Assembly: GCF_040546595.1 (NCBI RefSeq)
Contig: NZ_JBEPOB010000001.1
Span: 4,465,001 to 4,529,000 of the forward strand
DNA: 64,000 bases
Reading direction: 5' to 3'
Origin: Bosea sp. OAE506
GTDB lineage: Bacteria > Pseudomonadota > Alphaproteobacteria > Rhizobiales > Beijerinckiaceae
Each line of letters begins with the position of its first letter. Position 1 is the first letter of the stretch. The notes below the pieces were generated by a model that was not told the DNA's origin, did not search any database, and was given only the letters and a program-made list of their open reading frames with translations. The position numbers and the translations under genes were made by a program. Below are positions 25,894 to 34,707 of this stretch, piece by piece.

Positions 25894-26316
25894 TCAGCGG
25901 ACGACCAGCACCGAGCATTTGGCCCGCCGCACGATCGCCGAGGCGTTGGAGCCGATGACGTAGGCGAGCATCCCGGGCTCATGCGAGCCGATCACGATGA
26001 GGTCGGCGCCGCTGGCTTCCGCCTCGGCCAGAACCTCGCCATGGACCGAGCCGATCAGGACCTTGGCCGAGACCTGCGCCTCGGGCAGCTCGATCTTGGC
26101 GGCGATGGCCGCCAGCTTGGCCTCGGCATCCTCCTGCTGCTCGGCGTCGAAACCGGCCGGCACGAATTCCATATAGGTGATCGGCACGAGCGAGCGGACA
26201 TAGACCAGCCGCACGGCCGCACCTGCCCCCTTGGCGAGACCGACAGCAGCCGCGATGGCGGGCTCGGCCAGTTCCGGCTCGGCGATATCGACGGGGACCA
26301 GAATCGACTTGTACAT
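25894..26316 (-). CDS. Universal stress protein (UspA family)
   Basis: 140 aa single Usp domain. The start at 26316 gives the canonical MYKSILVPVDIAEPELAEPAI. The ATP-binding loop region reads LIVIGSHEPGMLAYVIGSNASAIVRRAKCSVLVVR at the C-terminus, matching the GxxG...GS(N/V)A pattern of nucleotide-binding Usp proteins. Cytosolic stress-response or nucleotide-sensing role. The open frame extends 10 codons further but the family N-terminus fixes the start. Confidence 0.9.
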   Translation of the reverse strand: MYKSILVPVDIAEPELAEPAIAAAVGLAKGAGAAVRLVYVRSLVPITYMEFVPAGFDAEQQEDAEAKLAAIAAKIELPEAQVSAKVLIGSVHGEVLAEAEASGADLIVIGSHEPGMLAYVIGSNASAIVRRAKCSVLVVR

Positions 26317-26517
26317 CACGCGGCTCCTCGTTGCTGTGGGCCGCACATTACGAGATCACATCCGGGCGGCGATGATCCAGCGCAAACCCGGCCGGCGAAG
26401 GCCACCGGGCGATCACGAGGGTACGGCGCTGTCCAGGCTGCGCCAGGCGCGCGGCAGCAACAAGACGGTTTCAGCTTGCGGCCAGTGCGCAGCCGCGGGC
26501 GTGCAACGGTGGGCTGC

Positions 26518-26838
26518 TCAGCCCTGGCGCGCCGGCGTCCGCACGACGAGACCGTTAAGATCGTCGCGCAGCTTGATCTGGCAGGAGAGACGCGAGGTCG
26601 GCTTCACCTCGAAGGCGAAGTCGAGCATGTCCTCTTCCATCGGCTCTGGGCTGCCGGTCTTCGCCGCCCAGGCGTCGTCAACATAGACATGGCAGGTCGC
26701 GCAGGCGCAGGCGCCGCCGCATTCCGCCTCGATACCGGGCACGCCGTTGCGGATGGCGACTTCCATCACCGTGGCCCCGGCTTCGCCCTCGACCGTGCGG
26801 CTTTCGCCATGCGTGTCGATGAAGGTGACCTGCGGCAT
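26518..26838 (-). CDS. 2Fe-2S ferredoxin, ISC/adrenodoxin type
   Basis: 106 aa electron-transfer protein. Cluster ligands are C40, C46, C49 and C86, with the C-x5-C-x2-C...C spacing of E. coli Fdx and adrenodoxin ([19 protein letters not shown]). [20 protein letters not shown] matches the family C-terminal block. The start at 26838 ([12 protein letters not shown]) aligns with relatives; ATG 26853 is an alternative. No isc genes are nearby, so the redox partner (P450, monooxygenase or cluster assembly) cannot be inferred. Confidence 0.92.
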   Translation of the reverse strand: MPQVTFIDTHGESRTVEGEAGATVMEVAIRNGVPGIEAECGGACACATCHVYVDDAWAAKTGSPEPMEEDMLDFAFEVKPTSRLSCQIKLRDDLNGLVVRTPARQG

Positions 26839-26947
26839 CTCGAACTCCAGCATGCGAAGGGACGCGCACGCCTTAGAGCATTTCAAAGCATCGGGGAAAG
26901 CCCTTTCCGTCGCAAGGGCTGCGGCGGATCGGTCCGGCGCGGCTGCG

Positions 26948-27283
26948 TCAGGCTGCGCTGTCGTAGCGGGCGATGACGGCGCGCGCCTCGGCAGCGGCCA
27001 GGGCCAGCGTGTCCATCGCCAGTTCGAGGCGCGGATCGGCCTCGGCGAGGCGCTGCTCGATGGCGTCGGCCGCGTCGGCGACCTGCCAGGCGCCGATGGC
27101 GCGGGCGGCGCCCTTCAGCGTGTGGGCGGCGTCGAGACGGACACTCCGGTCCTCGGCCTGGTGGATGGCGCGCAGATGCCGCACGCATTGCTGGGCGAAG
27201 AGTGCGAGAAGCTCGCGTTCGAGATCCTGGTCGCCGCCGGTCTGGCGGGAGAGATGGTCGAGATCGATGGCGGTCTGAGGCAT
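26948..27283 (-). CDS. Hpt (histidine phosphotransfer) domain protein
   Basis: 111 aa helical protein with the Hpt signature [13 protein letters not shown], in which H54 is the expected phosphorylated histidine. Such stand-alone proteins relay phosphate between a hybrid kinase receiver and a response regulator. No kinase or regulator gene is adjacent, so it is an orphan phosphorelay component. It is transcribed away from the giant GPR-like gene, sharing a 264-base divergent spacer with it. Confidence 0.85.
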   Translation of the reverse strand: MPQTAIDLDHLSRQTGGDQDLERELLALFAQQCVRHLRAIHQAEDRSVRLDAAHTLKGAARAIGAWQVADAADAIEQRLAEADPRLELAMDTLALAAAEARAVIARYDSAA

Positions 27284-27547
27284 TTTGGGCCCTGAAATAA
27301 TGGTCTGGCGGGGGCAACCGGCGCGTGCCCGCCCCTTCCAACAAGCGCCTTCATGGTGAATGAGGCGTTAACGACGTTTGTGAATCGGCGCCCTAAGCGG
27401 GTTCCCAAGGCTTAGAGCGTCAACTACCCTTTCAATTGGTAAACGATGGGCGCAGTGTCGCTTTCCCTGCCGGACCAGAGGCGGTCCGTCCGGTGCGGCG
27501 ACACGAATGGGCTCCTGTCCCCAGTAGCGTGGCGAAGGCGGCACAGC

Positions 27548-30500
27548 ATGAATCGGCAAAAGAAGCTTCAGGATCCGACCGAGGCTGCCATGTCGGCGAT
27601 CGAGGAGGCTCTCCGGCTGGACCAGCCCAAGGCCGACGCCGAAGGTGCCGCGGCGCCGGAGCCGAAGCTGCCCTCGACCACCGAGAACGATCTGAAGCTC
27701 GACCTGCCGCGCATCGAGCAGCCGGCCGCGGCCCAGCCGGCGGCGCCGGCCGCTGCCCCCGCGCCCCGTCCCGCGATCGCTCCCGACACCAGCCGCGTCG
27801 CCAATGACGACCGGCGCGATTCCAGCTCCCTGGTCCAGGCCTTCTCCGTCCGCCCCTCGGCGAAGCCGTACTGGTTCGCCGGTCTGGCGACGCTGACCTG
27901 GCTCGGCGGTGCGGCCTTCGTGCTGCGCAACCGCTTCGGCGCCATCGACGGCGGCCTGCAGGACCGTTTCGCCGCCTTCGGAGTCGGCGAATGGACCCTG
28001 CTGGCGCTCGCCATCGGTGCGCCGGTCGTGTTCTTTTTCGTGCTGGCAGCGCTCTACCGCCGGACGCAGGAGATGCGCCTGGTTTCCCGCGCGATGACCG
28101 AAGTCGCGCTGCGGCTGGCTGAGCCCGAGGTCGTGGGCGCCGATTCGGTGCTCTCGCTCAGCCAGACGATTCGCCGCGAGGTCGCCGCGATGGGCGATGG
28201 CATCGAACGCGCCGTGGCGCGGGCCGGCGAGCTCGAGACGATCGTGCGCGGCGAGATCGCCACGCTCGAGCGCGCCTATGCCGACAACGAGATCCGCCTG
28301 CGCGCCCTCATCGACGAACTCGTCACCCAGCGCGAGGCGGTGGTCGGCAATGCAGAGCGCGTGAAGTTTGCGATCAGCGGCGCCCATGAGAACCTCTCGA
28401 AGGATCTCGACAATGCCAGCCGCGCCATCGCGGAGGCGGTCACCCAGGCCGGCGACCGCGTCACCGGTTCGCTGGGCGAGAAGGGCGACCAGATCACCCT
28501 CGCGCTGGGCCGGGCCGGCGAACGCGTGATCGAGGAGATCAGCGGCCGTGGCAGCGAGCTCGTCGAGCGCCTGCAGGTCACGTCCGGCGAGGTCAGCGAG
28601 CGTCTCTCCGGCGCCAGCGACAGCCTTTCCACCCTCCTCGACGGCCGTGCCCGCGACATCGCAACCTCGCTCGAGCGCACCGGCGCCGTGCTGTCGGAGG
28701 GTCTGGCGACGGGCGCCCGCGACGTCACCCGCGCCATCACCGAGACCGGCTCGCAGGTGGTCGATACGCTGACCGCCCGCGTCGAGACCGTGAACGAGAC
28801 ACTGCGCGCCACCGGCGAGACGCTGGCGCAGGACATCGCCGCCCGCGGCACCGAGGCGGCCGAGCGGTTCGAGACCAGCAGCCGCACCATGGTGGCCTTG
28901 ATCGACAGCCAGAGCGAGACGCTGCGCGCGCGCCTGGCCGAGACCGGCGAGACCCTGCGCGTCTCGCTCGCGGAGGAAGGCGACAGCGTCACCAACCGCC
29001 TGGCCGAAGTCGGCCGCGGCGTGAACGGGCTGCTCGCCCGCCAGAACGAACTGATCGCCACGCGCCTCACCGAGGTCGGCGAGAACGTCAACGCGCTGAT
29101 CGGCACGCAGAGCGAGACCCTCGTCAGCCGCCTCAACGACACTGCGCGCACCGTTGACGACATCCTGCGCGAACGCAGCGACGCGATCATCCTGCGAGTC
29201 GACGAAGCCGGCCAGTCGCTGGGCACCGTCGTCGCGCGCCATGGCGAAGAGCTGGCGACCCGCGTCGCCTCCGTCACCGAAGGGCTGGAAGGCGTCATCG
29301 ACGGGCGCGGCAGCCTGCTCGTGTCGCGTCTCTCGGAAACCGGCGAGACCGTGCAGTCGATGCTCGACCGCCAGGCGGAGACGCTGGTGTCGAAGGTCTC
29401 GGGCACGGGCGAGCAGGTCACCCGCCTGCTGGCCGACCAGAGCGAGGCGCTCGTCGCCCGCGTCTCGGGCACCGGTTCGGACGTGGCCAAGCTTCTGGAA
29501 GAGCAGAGCGAAACCCTGGTCGCCCGCGTGTCGGGCACCGGGGCGAACGTCTCCAGCCTGCTCGCCGGACAGGGCGAGGCCCTGGTCACCCGTGTGTCGG
29601 ATGCCGGCGCCGAAGTCGCCAAGCTGCTCGACGGGCAGAGCGAGGCGCTCGTCCTGCGTCTCGGCGAAGCCGGCGAACAGGTCCATGGCCTGATCGGCGT
29701 CCAGAGCGACGCCCTCGCCTCCAGCCTGACGGAAACCGGCGCCCGGGTCGGCGCGCTGCTCGACGAGCAGGCCGCGTCCCTGACGGTGAAGCTGTCGCAG
29801 GCCGGTCTCGAGGTGAAGGACCTGCTCGGCAATGAGAGCCAGGCCCTGGTCACGCGCGTTGCCGATGTCGGCCGTTCGGTCCACAGCGTCCTGGCCGAGC
29901 GCAGCAGTGCCCTGATCACGCGCCTCGCCGAAACCGGCGACAGCCTCGACCAGCGCCTCGACGAGCGCGGTACGGCGCTCGCGGCCCGTCTGGCCGGTGC
30001 AGCCGAGGCGGCGCAGGCCGCCCTGGAGCAGCAGCAGAGCGGCTTCATCCAGCGCCTGTCCGAAACCGGCCAGGAGGTCGGCACCCTGCTCGGCGACCAG
30101 CGCGAGACGCTCCTGCGCGAGCTGGCCGGTGCCGGCCGCGAAGTCCACACCCTGCTCGGCGAGCAGAGCGAGGAACTGGCGCGCCGCCTCGGCGATGCCA
30201 CCCGCTCCCTCTCCGAGACCATCAATGTCGACGGCCGCGACGTGGCCGAGCGCGTCACCGAGGCGACCCGCGGCCTGCGCGAGACCTTCACGGTTCATGC
30301 CGAGGAAGCCCGCACGCTGCTCGCGGGCACGGGCCGGGAGATCGTGCTGGCGCTCACCCAGCAGGGTGGCCGCGTCAACGAGGCGCTGTCGGCCAATGCG
30401 GAATCGATGCTGCGCTCCGTGGAGAGCCGCGCCCAAGCCCTCACCGAGGCGCTGGCCGGCCGCCACGACGCGCTGACCCGCCTGTTCGATGAGCAGGGCC

Positions 30501-33163
30501 GCGAGATCGAGACGACGATGGGGCAGCGCCTCAGCGCCTTCGCGCAGCTCTTCGAGAACCAGGGCCGCGACGTCGAGACCGCGCTGGGATCGCGTCTGTC
30601 GGCCTTCGAGGACGTCATCATCCACAAGGGCGGCGAACTCAGCGGTCGCCTCTCGCACGACGCCCAGGCGCTCACGCTCGCGGTCACGACCGGCATTTCG
30701 AGCGTCGAGAAGCTCATCGGCGAGGACGCGATGGCGCTGGCCGACCGCGTCGGCACGCGGGCAGCCGAGGCTGCCGCGATCCTGGCGGAGCGGACGCGCG
30801 AAGCGACCGACGCCATGGAGAGCCAGATCAAGCTCTTCGAGGAGCGCTCCGGTGCCAAGAGCGAGGAAATCGCTTCCTCGCTCGACAGCCTGATCGCCCG
30901 CATCGACGGCAATCTCGGCTCGCGCGCCACGGCGCTCAACGAGGCGCTGGTCGAGCGCACCGTCGACATCGCCCGGGTGCTGGCGGAGGGCGGCCGCGAG
31001 GTCACCCGTGCGCTCGCCGCCAAGGCGGACGAGATCGGCGAGGTCGTCACCTCCAAGAGCGAGTCGCTCACGCGCACGCTCAGCGACAAGGCCGACACCA
31101 TCAACGCCACCCTCGGCGGCCGCGCCCTGCAGATCGCCGATACGCTCGACCGCAGCGTCGCGCGCTTCGAGGAGCGCGTCGTCAACCGGCTCGATACGGT
31201 TTCGGGCACGCTCGACACCCGCGGCCAGCAGATCGCGGAGACGCTCCAGAACAAGTCCGACGCCATCTCCTCGGCTCTCGGGGCGCGGGCGGAGGAACTC
31301 CGCGAACTGTTCGACGACAAGGGCGGCGGCATGGTCGCCGCGCTCGGGCAGCGCGGCGAGTCGATCGCCAACGAGGTCGCCAATATCGGCGAGACGGTCG
31401 TGCGCGCCATCGAGACGCGCGGCTCCTCGATCATCGAGGGTCTGCGCGAGCGCGGAACCGCGATCACGACCGCGCTGGACACCTCGTCGAACGCGCTGCG
31501 CGAGACGCTTGAGAACGGCACCCGCCAGTCGGTCGAGGCGCTCGTCGCCACCAACGAGCAGCTTCGCGGCGAGCTCGGCGGCATGCTCGGCCGCCTCGGC
31601 GAGGCGAACAAGCTGATGCAGCAGATCGTCAATGGGGCGAACAAGAACCTCGCTGCCGTCGAGGGCGGGCTCTCGGCCCGCGTCGGCGACCTGCAGAGCG
31701 TCATCGGCACCGTGATGGACGAGACGGGCAAGGCCTCGCAGCAGATCTCCCAGCAGATCGCCGAGCTCAAGGCCTTCTCCGAAGGCGCGCTGCGCGAGAC
31801 GGCCGTGCTCGTCGGCCAGCTCGATGACAAGGGTCATGCCCTGGGCGAGGTCACGCAGGCCAGCACCACGGCGCTGCACTCGGTCGCGAGCCGCCTCGAG
31901 CAGGTCGAGGCCCGCGTCGGCAAGGCGCTCACCGAGCGCAAGCAGGCGCTGGAAGAGCTGCATGGGCTGATCACCACCCGCACCGACGACGTCGAGTCGA
32001 TCACGCGGTCCTTCGCCGCGCTGATGGACGAGTCGCTCAGCACCGCCGAGGCGCGCGCGCGCCAGATCGGCTCCGTGCTGTCCGACTCGGCCGAGGCGAC
32101 CACCGGCGCGATCACGCAGCAGTTCGACCTGATCCGCACCACCACCGGCCAGGAGCGCGAGCGCACCGCCCAGGCCCTGCGCCAGGCCTATCAGCAGGTC
32201 TCGGCCGAGGTCGGCGGCGAACTCGCCAAGGTGACGGAGCGCTTCCAGGGTGCGGCGCAGGACATGCGCGGCGTGGCTGCCGAGATCCAGCGCGAGCTGG
32301 AGGAGACGCGTGCCGAGCTGAAGCGCGGCGTACTCGACCTGCCGCGCGAGACGCAGGAATCGACGTCGGCCATGCGCCGCGTCGTCGCCGAGCAGATCAA
32401 GGCGCTCAACGAGTTGACCGAGATCGTCACCCGCTCGGGCCGCCGCAGCGACGTCGCTCTTCCGGTCGATGCCGGCCAGAGCCGCCGCTCGACGCCTGCC
32501 GCCACCCTGCCCCGCCAGGAGCCGGCCTATGCGACGGTGACGACGCAGGCCCGCCTGCCGGCCGTCGAGCCGCTGCTGCGGCCCTCGCTCGATGCGACGC
32601 CGGAGACGGACGAGCCTGCGCTGCGGGCCGAGTTGCGCCCGACCCTGCCGCCCCGCCCGGCTCCGGCACCGACGCCGGCCACCGCTCCGGTGGCCGAGGT
32701 TCCGCGCCGGCCGGCTGCGACAGAGCCCGCCGCGCCCGCCAAGGGTGGCTGGCTCTCGGACCTGCTCAACCGCGCCTCGCGTGAGGACAAGGCTGCCGAG
32801 GCGCCCAAGCCGACCGCGCATTCGATCGAGCGCCTCGACTCGCTCTCGGTCGATATCGCCCGGATGATCGACCACGACGCCGCCGTGGAACTGTGGGACC
32901 GCTACAAGCGCGGCGAGCGCAACGTGTTCACGCGTCGCCTCTACACGCTGCAGGGCCAGCAGACCTTCGACGAGATCCGTCGCAAGTACCGCCGCGATGC
33001 CGAGTTCAAGGAGACGGTCGACCGCTACATCGACGAGTTCGAGCGCCTGCTGGCGGAAGCCGCCAAGGACGACCGCGACTCGATGGTGGCCAAGACCTAC
33101 CTGACCTCGGAAACCGGCAAGGTCTACACGATGCTCGCCCATGCCAGCGGGCGCTTCGAGTAA
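27548..33163 (+). CDS. Giant coiled/apolipoprotein-like protein, GROWTH POLE RING (GPR)-like
   Basis: 1871 aa. The start at 27548 (MNRQKKLQDPTEAAMSAIEEAL) is preferred to 27446, which adds an unrelated leader. Layout: an Ala/Pro-rich cytoplasmic N-terminus (1-105), two membrane segments (about 108-126 and 149-170), then about 1500 residues of almost pure amphipathic helix including at least nineteen consecutive 22-residue repeats (residues 463-880). A Pro-rich linker (about 1640-1735) precedes a conserved ~100-residue C-terminal domain (SVDIARMIDHDAAVELWDRYKRGERNVFTRRLYTLQGQQTF). The size, apolipoprotein-A/E-type repeats and membrane anchor match the Agrobacterium GPR protein that forms a ring at the growing pole. 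Homology is inferred from architecture. Automatic annotation often labels such proteins kinesin-like, which is wrong. Confidence 0.85.
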   Translation: MNRQKKLQDPTEAAMSAIEEALRLDQPKADAEGAAAPEPKLPSTTENDLKLDLPRIEQPAAAQPAAPAAAPAPRPAIAPDTSRVANDDRRDSSSLVQAFSVRPSAKPYWFAGLATLTWLGGAAFVLRNRFGAIDGGLQDRFAAFGVGEWTLLALAIGAPVVFFFVLAALYRRTQEMRLVSRAMTEVALRLAEPEVVGADSVLSLSQTIRREVAAMGDGIERAVARAGELETIVRGEIATLERAYADNEIRLRALIDELVTQREAVVGNAERVKFAISGAHENLSKDLDNASRAIAEAVTQAGDRVTGSLGEKGDQITLALGRAGERVIEEISGRGSELVERLQVTSGEVSERLSGASDSLSTLLDGRARDIATSLERTGAVLSEGLATGARDVTRAITETGSQVVDTLTARVETVNETLRATGETLAQDIAARGTEAAERFETSSRTMVALIDSQSETLRARLAETGETLRVSLAEEGDSVTNRLAEVGRGVNGLLARQNELIATRLTEVGENVNALIGTQSETLVSRLNDTARTVDDILRERSDAIILRVDEAGQSLGTVVARHGEELATRVASVTEGLEGVIDGRGSLLVSRLSETGETVQSMLDRQAETLVSKVSGTGEQVTRLLADQSEALVARVSGTGSDVAKLLEEQSETLVARVSGTGANVSSLLAGQGEALVTRVSDAGAEVAKLLDGQSEALVLRLGEAGEQVHGLIGVQSDALASSLTETGARVGALLDEQAASLTVKLSQAGLEVKDLLGNESQALVTRVADVGRSVHSVLAERSSALITRLAETGDSLDQRLDERGTALAARLAGAAEAAQAALEQQQSGFIQRLSETGQEVGTLLGDQRETLLRELAGAGREVHTLLGEQSEELARRLGDATRSLSETINVDGRDVAERVTEATRGLRETFTVHAEEARTLLAGTGREIVLALTQQGGRVNEALSANAESMLRSVESRAQALTEALAGRHDALTRLFDEQGREIETTMGQRLSAFAQLFENQGRDVETALGSRLSAFEDVIIHKGGELSGRLSHDAQALTLAVTTGISSVEKLIGEDAMALADRVGTRAAEAAAILAERTREATDAMESQIKLFEERSGAKSEEIASSLDSLIARIDGNLGSRATALNEALVERTVDIARVLAEGGREVTRALAAKADEIGEVVTSKSESLTRTLSDKADTINATLGGRALQIADTLDRSVARFEERVVNRLDTVSGTLDTRGQQIAETLQNKSDAISSALGARAEELRELFDDKGGGMVAALGQRGESIANEVANIGETVVRAIETRGSSIIEGLRERGTAITTALDTSSNALRETLENGTRQSVEALVATNEQLRGELGGMLGRLGEANKLMQQIVNGANKNLAAVEGGLSARVGDLQSVIGTVMDETGKASQQISQQIAELKAFSEGALRETAVLVGQLDDKGHALGEVTQASTTALHSVASRLEQVEARVGKALTERKQALEELHGLITTRTDDVESITRSFAALMDESLSTAEARARQIGSVLSDSAEATTGAITQQFDLIRTTTGQERERTAQALRQAYQQVSAEVGGELAKVTERFQGAAQDMRGVAAEIQRELEETRAELKRGVLDLPRETQESTSAMRRVVAEQIKALNELTEIVTRSGRRSDVALPVDAGQSRRSTPAATLPRQEPAYATVTTQARLPAVEPLLRPSLDATPETDEPALRAELRPTLPPRPAPAPTPATAPVAEVPRRPAATEPAAPAKGGWLSDLLNRASREDKAAEAPKPTAHSIERLDSLSVDIARMIDHDAAVELWDRYKRGERNVFTRRLYTLQGQQTFDEIRRKYRRDAEFKETVDRYIDEFERLLAEAAKDDRDSMVAKTYLTSETGKVYTMLAHASGRFE
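28934..30187 (+). repeat. Nineteen in-frame 66-bp (22-residue) repeats inside the GPR-like gene
   Basis: Each unit has the pattern (L/V)xxTGxxVxxLLxxQSExLVxR. The period is exactly 22 residues without insertion from LAETGETLRVSL to LLGEQSEELARR. Units 8-10 (29396-29593) begin with the same VSGTG and are the most alike at DNA level, pointing to recent internal duplication. The 22-mer spacing is that of apolipoprotein A1/A4/E helices. Confidence 0.9.
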
Positions 33164-33193
33164 GCGCCGACCACAGGCATACGCCAATGACAG

Positions 33194-33220
33194 AAGGGCC
33201 GCCCGCGATGGGCGGCCCTT
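33194..33220 (+). terminator. Rho-independent-type terminator after the GPR-like gene
   Basis: AAGGGCCGCCC (33194-33204) and GGGCGGCCCTT (33210-33220) are a perfect 11-bp stem with loop GCGAT, followed by TTTGTG. It lies 30 bases after the stop codon. Reading the minus strand it is followed by TTCTGT, so it could serve the convergent gene as well. Confidence 0.85.
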
Positions 33221-33242
33221 TGTGCGTTCGGGGGGCCCGACC

Positions 33243-33641
33243 TCAGGAAGGTTTGTCCGCGAAAACCTCACGCGCGGCGAAGAGGCCGTTGAGCGCGGCG
33301 GGAAAACCGGCATAGACGGCCATCTGCATCAGGATTTCGACGATCTCCGTCTGCGTGAGGCCGACATTCAGCCCGGCGCGGATATGGACCTTCAACTGCG
33401 GCACGGCATGTCCCAGCGCCGCCAGAGCGGCGATGGTCGCGATTTCGCGGCTGCGGAGATCGAGCCCCGGCCGCGAGTAGATGTCACCGAACGGGAACTC
33501 GAACAGGTATCGCGCGAAGTCGGGAGCAATGTCGGCCAGCGAGTCGATGACGGCCTGCCCGGCTGCTCCATCGATTTCAGCGAGCGCGCGCTGTCCGCGC
33601 GCGTAACGGTCGTCCGGGTTCGGATGGGTCGGATTGAGCAT
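33243..33641 (-). CDS. Carboxymuconolactone decarboxylase (CMD) family protein
   Basis: 132 aa. MLNPTHPNPDDRYARGQRALAEIDG resembles the opening of 4-carboxymuconolactone decarboxylases. The core reads SREIATIAALAALGHAVPQLKVHIRAGLNVGLTQTEIVEILMQMAVYAGFPAALNG, with the paired histidines and the Y.G.P segment of the PcaC-like group. It lacks the CxxC of AhpD-type peroxidases, so a decarboxylase or an unknown enzyme role is likelier than peroxidase. The start at 33641 lies inside the 3' end of the MerR gene (65-base overlap), so it is co-transcribed with and translationally dependent on the regulator. Confidence 0.85.
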   Translation of the reverse strand: MLNPTHPNPDDRYARGQRALAEIDGAAGQAVIDSLADIAPDFARYLFEFPFGDIYSRPGLDLRSREIATIAALAALGHAVPQLKVHIRAGLNVGLTQTEIVEILMQMAVYAGFPAALNGLFAAREVFADKPS

Positions 33642-34005
33642 GGGTGAAGAGCCTTCGTTCCGCTTCGCCATAGCCGGCGATCTTGGCATCGAGGGCGGAA
33701 AGGGCTTCGTGAAGGCAGGCAATACGGGCCGCGACCGTGACGCGATGCGCTTGCAGCAACAGTTGGCGTTCGCGATTGGTCGCGTCGCCGTCGCTCCGCA
33801 GCTTCGCATAGCGCAGCATGTCGCTGATCGGCATTCCCGTCGTTTTCAGGCGTTGCAGGAACTCGATCCAGCCAAGGATGGCGGCATCGTAGTCCCGCTG
33901 CCGACCACCATCGCGATGCGCGTAGGGCAGGAGCCCGATCCGCTCATAGTAGCGGATGGTGTGGGCGGTCATGCCGCTGCGTCTGGCCAGTTCGCCGATC
34001 TTCAT
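33577..34005 (-). CDS. MerR-family transcriptional regulator
   Basis: 142 aa. The N-terminal MerR winged helix is MKIGELARRSGMTAHTIRYYERIGLLPYAHRDGGRQRDYD, followed by the helical FLQRLKTTGMPISDMLRYAKLRSDGD and a coiled dimerisation helix to about residue 115. There is no metal-binding cysteine cluster, which excludes classical metal sensors. The group resembles AdhR/NmlR-type regulators of aldehyde or electrophile stress. It most likely activates its own operon (merR-CMD) through the dyad at 34044-34061. The C-terminal ~20 residues are Arg/Pro-rich and overlap the CMD gene. Confidence 0.9.
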   Translation of the reverse strand: MKIGELARRSGMTAHTIRYYERIGLLPYAHRDGGRQRDYDAAILGWIEFLQRLKTTGMPISDMLRYAKLRSDGDATNRERQLLLQAHRVTVAARIACLHEALSALDAKIAGYGEAERRLFTHAQSDPSEPGRPLRARTARAR

Positions 34006-34034
34006 GACGGCCTCTTCCGTTCTCGACGCCGGAA

Positions 34035-34065
34035 CAGGTACCTCTTCGAGTGCACTCGAAGTCAA
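34035..34065 (-). promoter_or_regulatory. MerR-type promoter with 18-bp perfect dyad
   Basis: On the minus strand TTGACT (34065-34060) and TACCTG (34040-34035) are separated by 19 bases, the long spacer characteristic of MerR-activated promoters. The dyad CTTCGAGTGCACTCGAAG (34044-34061) is perfect and fills the spacer. It lies 30 bases before the merR ATG, so autoregulation is expected. Confidence 0.8.
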
Positions 34066-34103
34066 GCCCGTCGCATACGGCCCCGATCAACAGGCCAGCC
34101 GCC

Positions 34104-34703
34104 TCAGCGCGCCCAGCGAACGATCTCGACCAGAACCTGCGACAAGGCCCGGTCGAGCGCCTGTGCGGCACCGGGGCCGTCGACCGCACCGGCAGGGACG
34201 CGGGCCGTGAAGAGCCGCGCGCGACGGACGTCGCCGGTGCGGTCGCCGACAAGCTTCGCGGTGATCTCGACGACCGCCGTGCCGCTCGCCGCGTCGATGT
34301 TGAAGCTGCGGATGTCGGTCAGCAGTTGCGTCTCGGGCGTGATCCGGTCGCCCGGGCGGGCGACGGAGCCGACACGCCCGCCATTCTCGAAGGTCTGGAT
34401 CAGGCGCACCTGCACCAGCTTGGGCACGCGGTCGGCCCATTGCGCACCACCGACGAAGGACAGCGCCCCGGCGGAGTCGCGGACGATGACGCGGTCGGAA
34501 TCGAGCGCCTGAACCGTCGTCGGCTCCTGCACCACCAGGGTGGCACGCGAGCCGCCGACGCGGCCGAAATCGCGCGGCGCGCTGAGGTCGAAAGTGGTCG
34601 GGGCGCTGCCGCCACCGCAGCCGGCGAGCAGCAGGCCGGCGGCCAGGGAGAGGGCGAGCGCGCTCGGCCTGCGGAAGGATGACATCGAAAACGGGATCGA
34701 CAT
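34104..34703 (-). CDS. ABC-type transport auxiliary lipoprotein (MlaD-operon partner)
   Basis: 199 aa outer-membrane-facing lipoprotein. From ATG 34703 the signal peptide runs to the lipobox LLAGC with the acylated cysteine at C29. The body has the ABC_trans_aux/PqiC-like pattern (TFDLSAPRDF near the mature start, VVQEPTTVQALDSDRVIVRDSAGALSFVGGAQWADRVPKLVQVRL). PqiC-type lipoproteins link an MCE protein to the outer membrane. The start sits 4 bases after the mlaD stop. An earlier start at 34724 would overlap mlaD. Confidence 0.85.
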   Translation of the reverse strand: MSIPFSMSSFRRPSALALSLAAGLLLAGCGGGSAPTTFDLSAPRDFGRVGGSRATLVVQEPTTVQALDSDRVIVRDSAGALSFVGGAQWADRVPKLVQVRLIQTFENGGRVGSVARPGDRITPETQLLTDIRSFNIDAASGTAVVEITAKLVGDRTGDVRRARLFTARVPAGAVDGPGAAQALDRALSQVLVEIVRWAR

Positions 34704-34707
34704 GGGT

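Noticed and set aside
33194..33220. Possible riboswitch or small RNA near the GPR-like gene end
   Set aside because: The perfect stem with trailing T residues is fully explained as a terminator and no other structure is seen.
27368..33313. A 1981-codon open frame antisense to the GPR-like gene
   Set aside because: It mirrors the whole sense gene, its start and stop do not fit a separate gene, and its sequence is Arg/Gly/Asp-rich shadow of the 22-residue repeats. The sense frame has signal, membrane segments and conserved domains.
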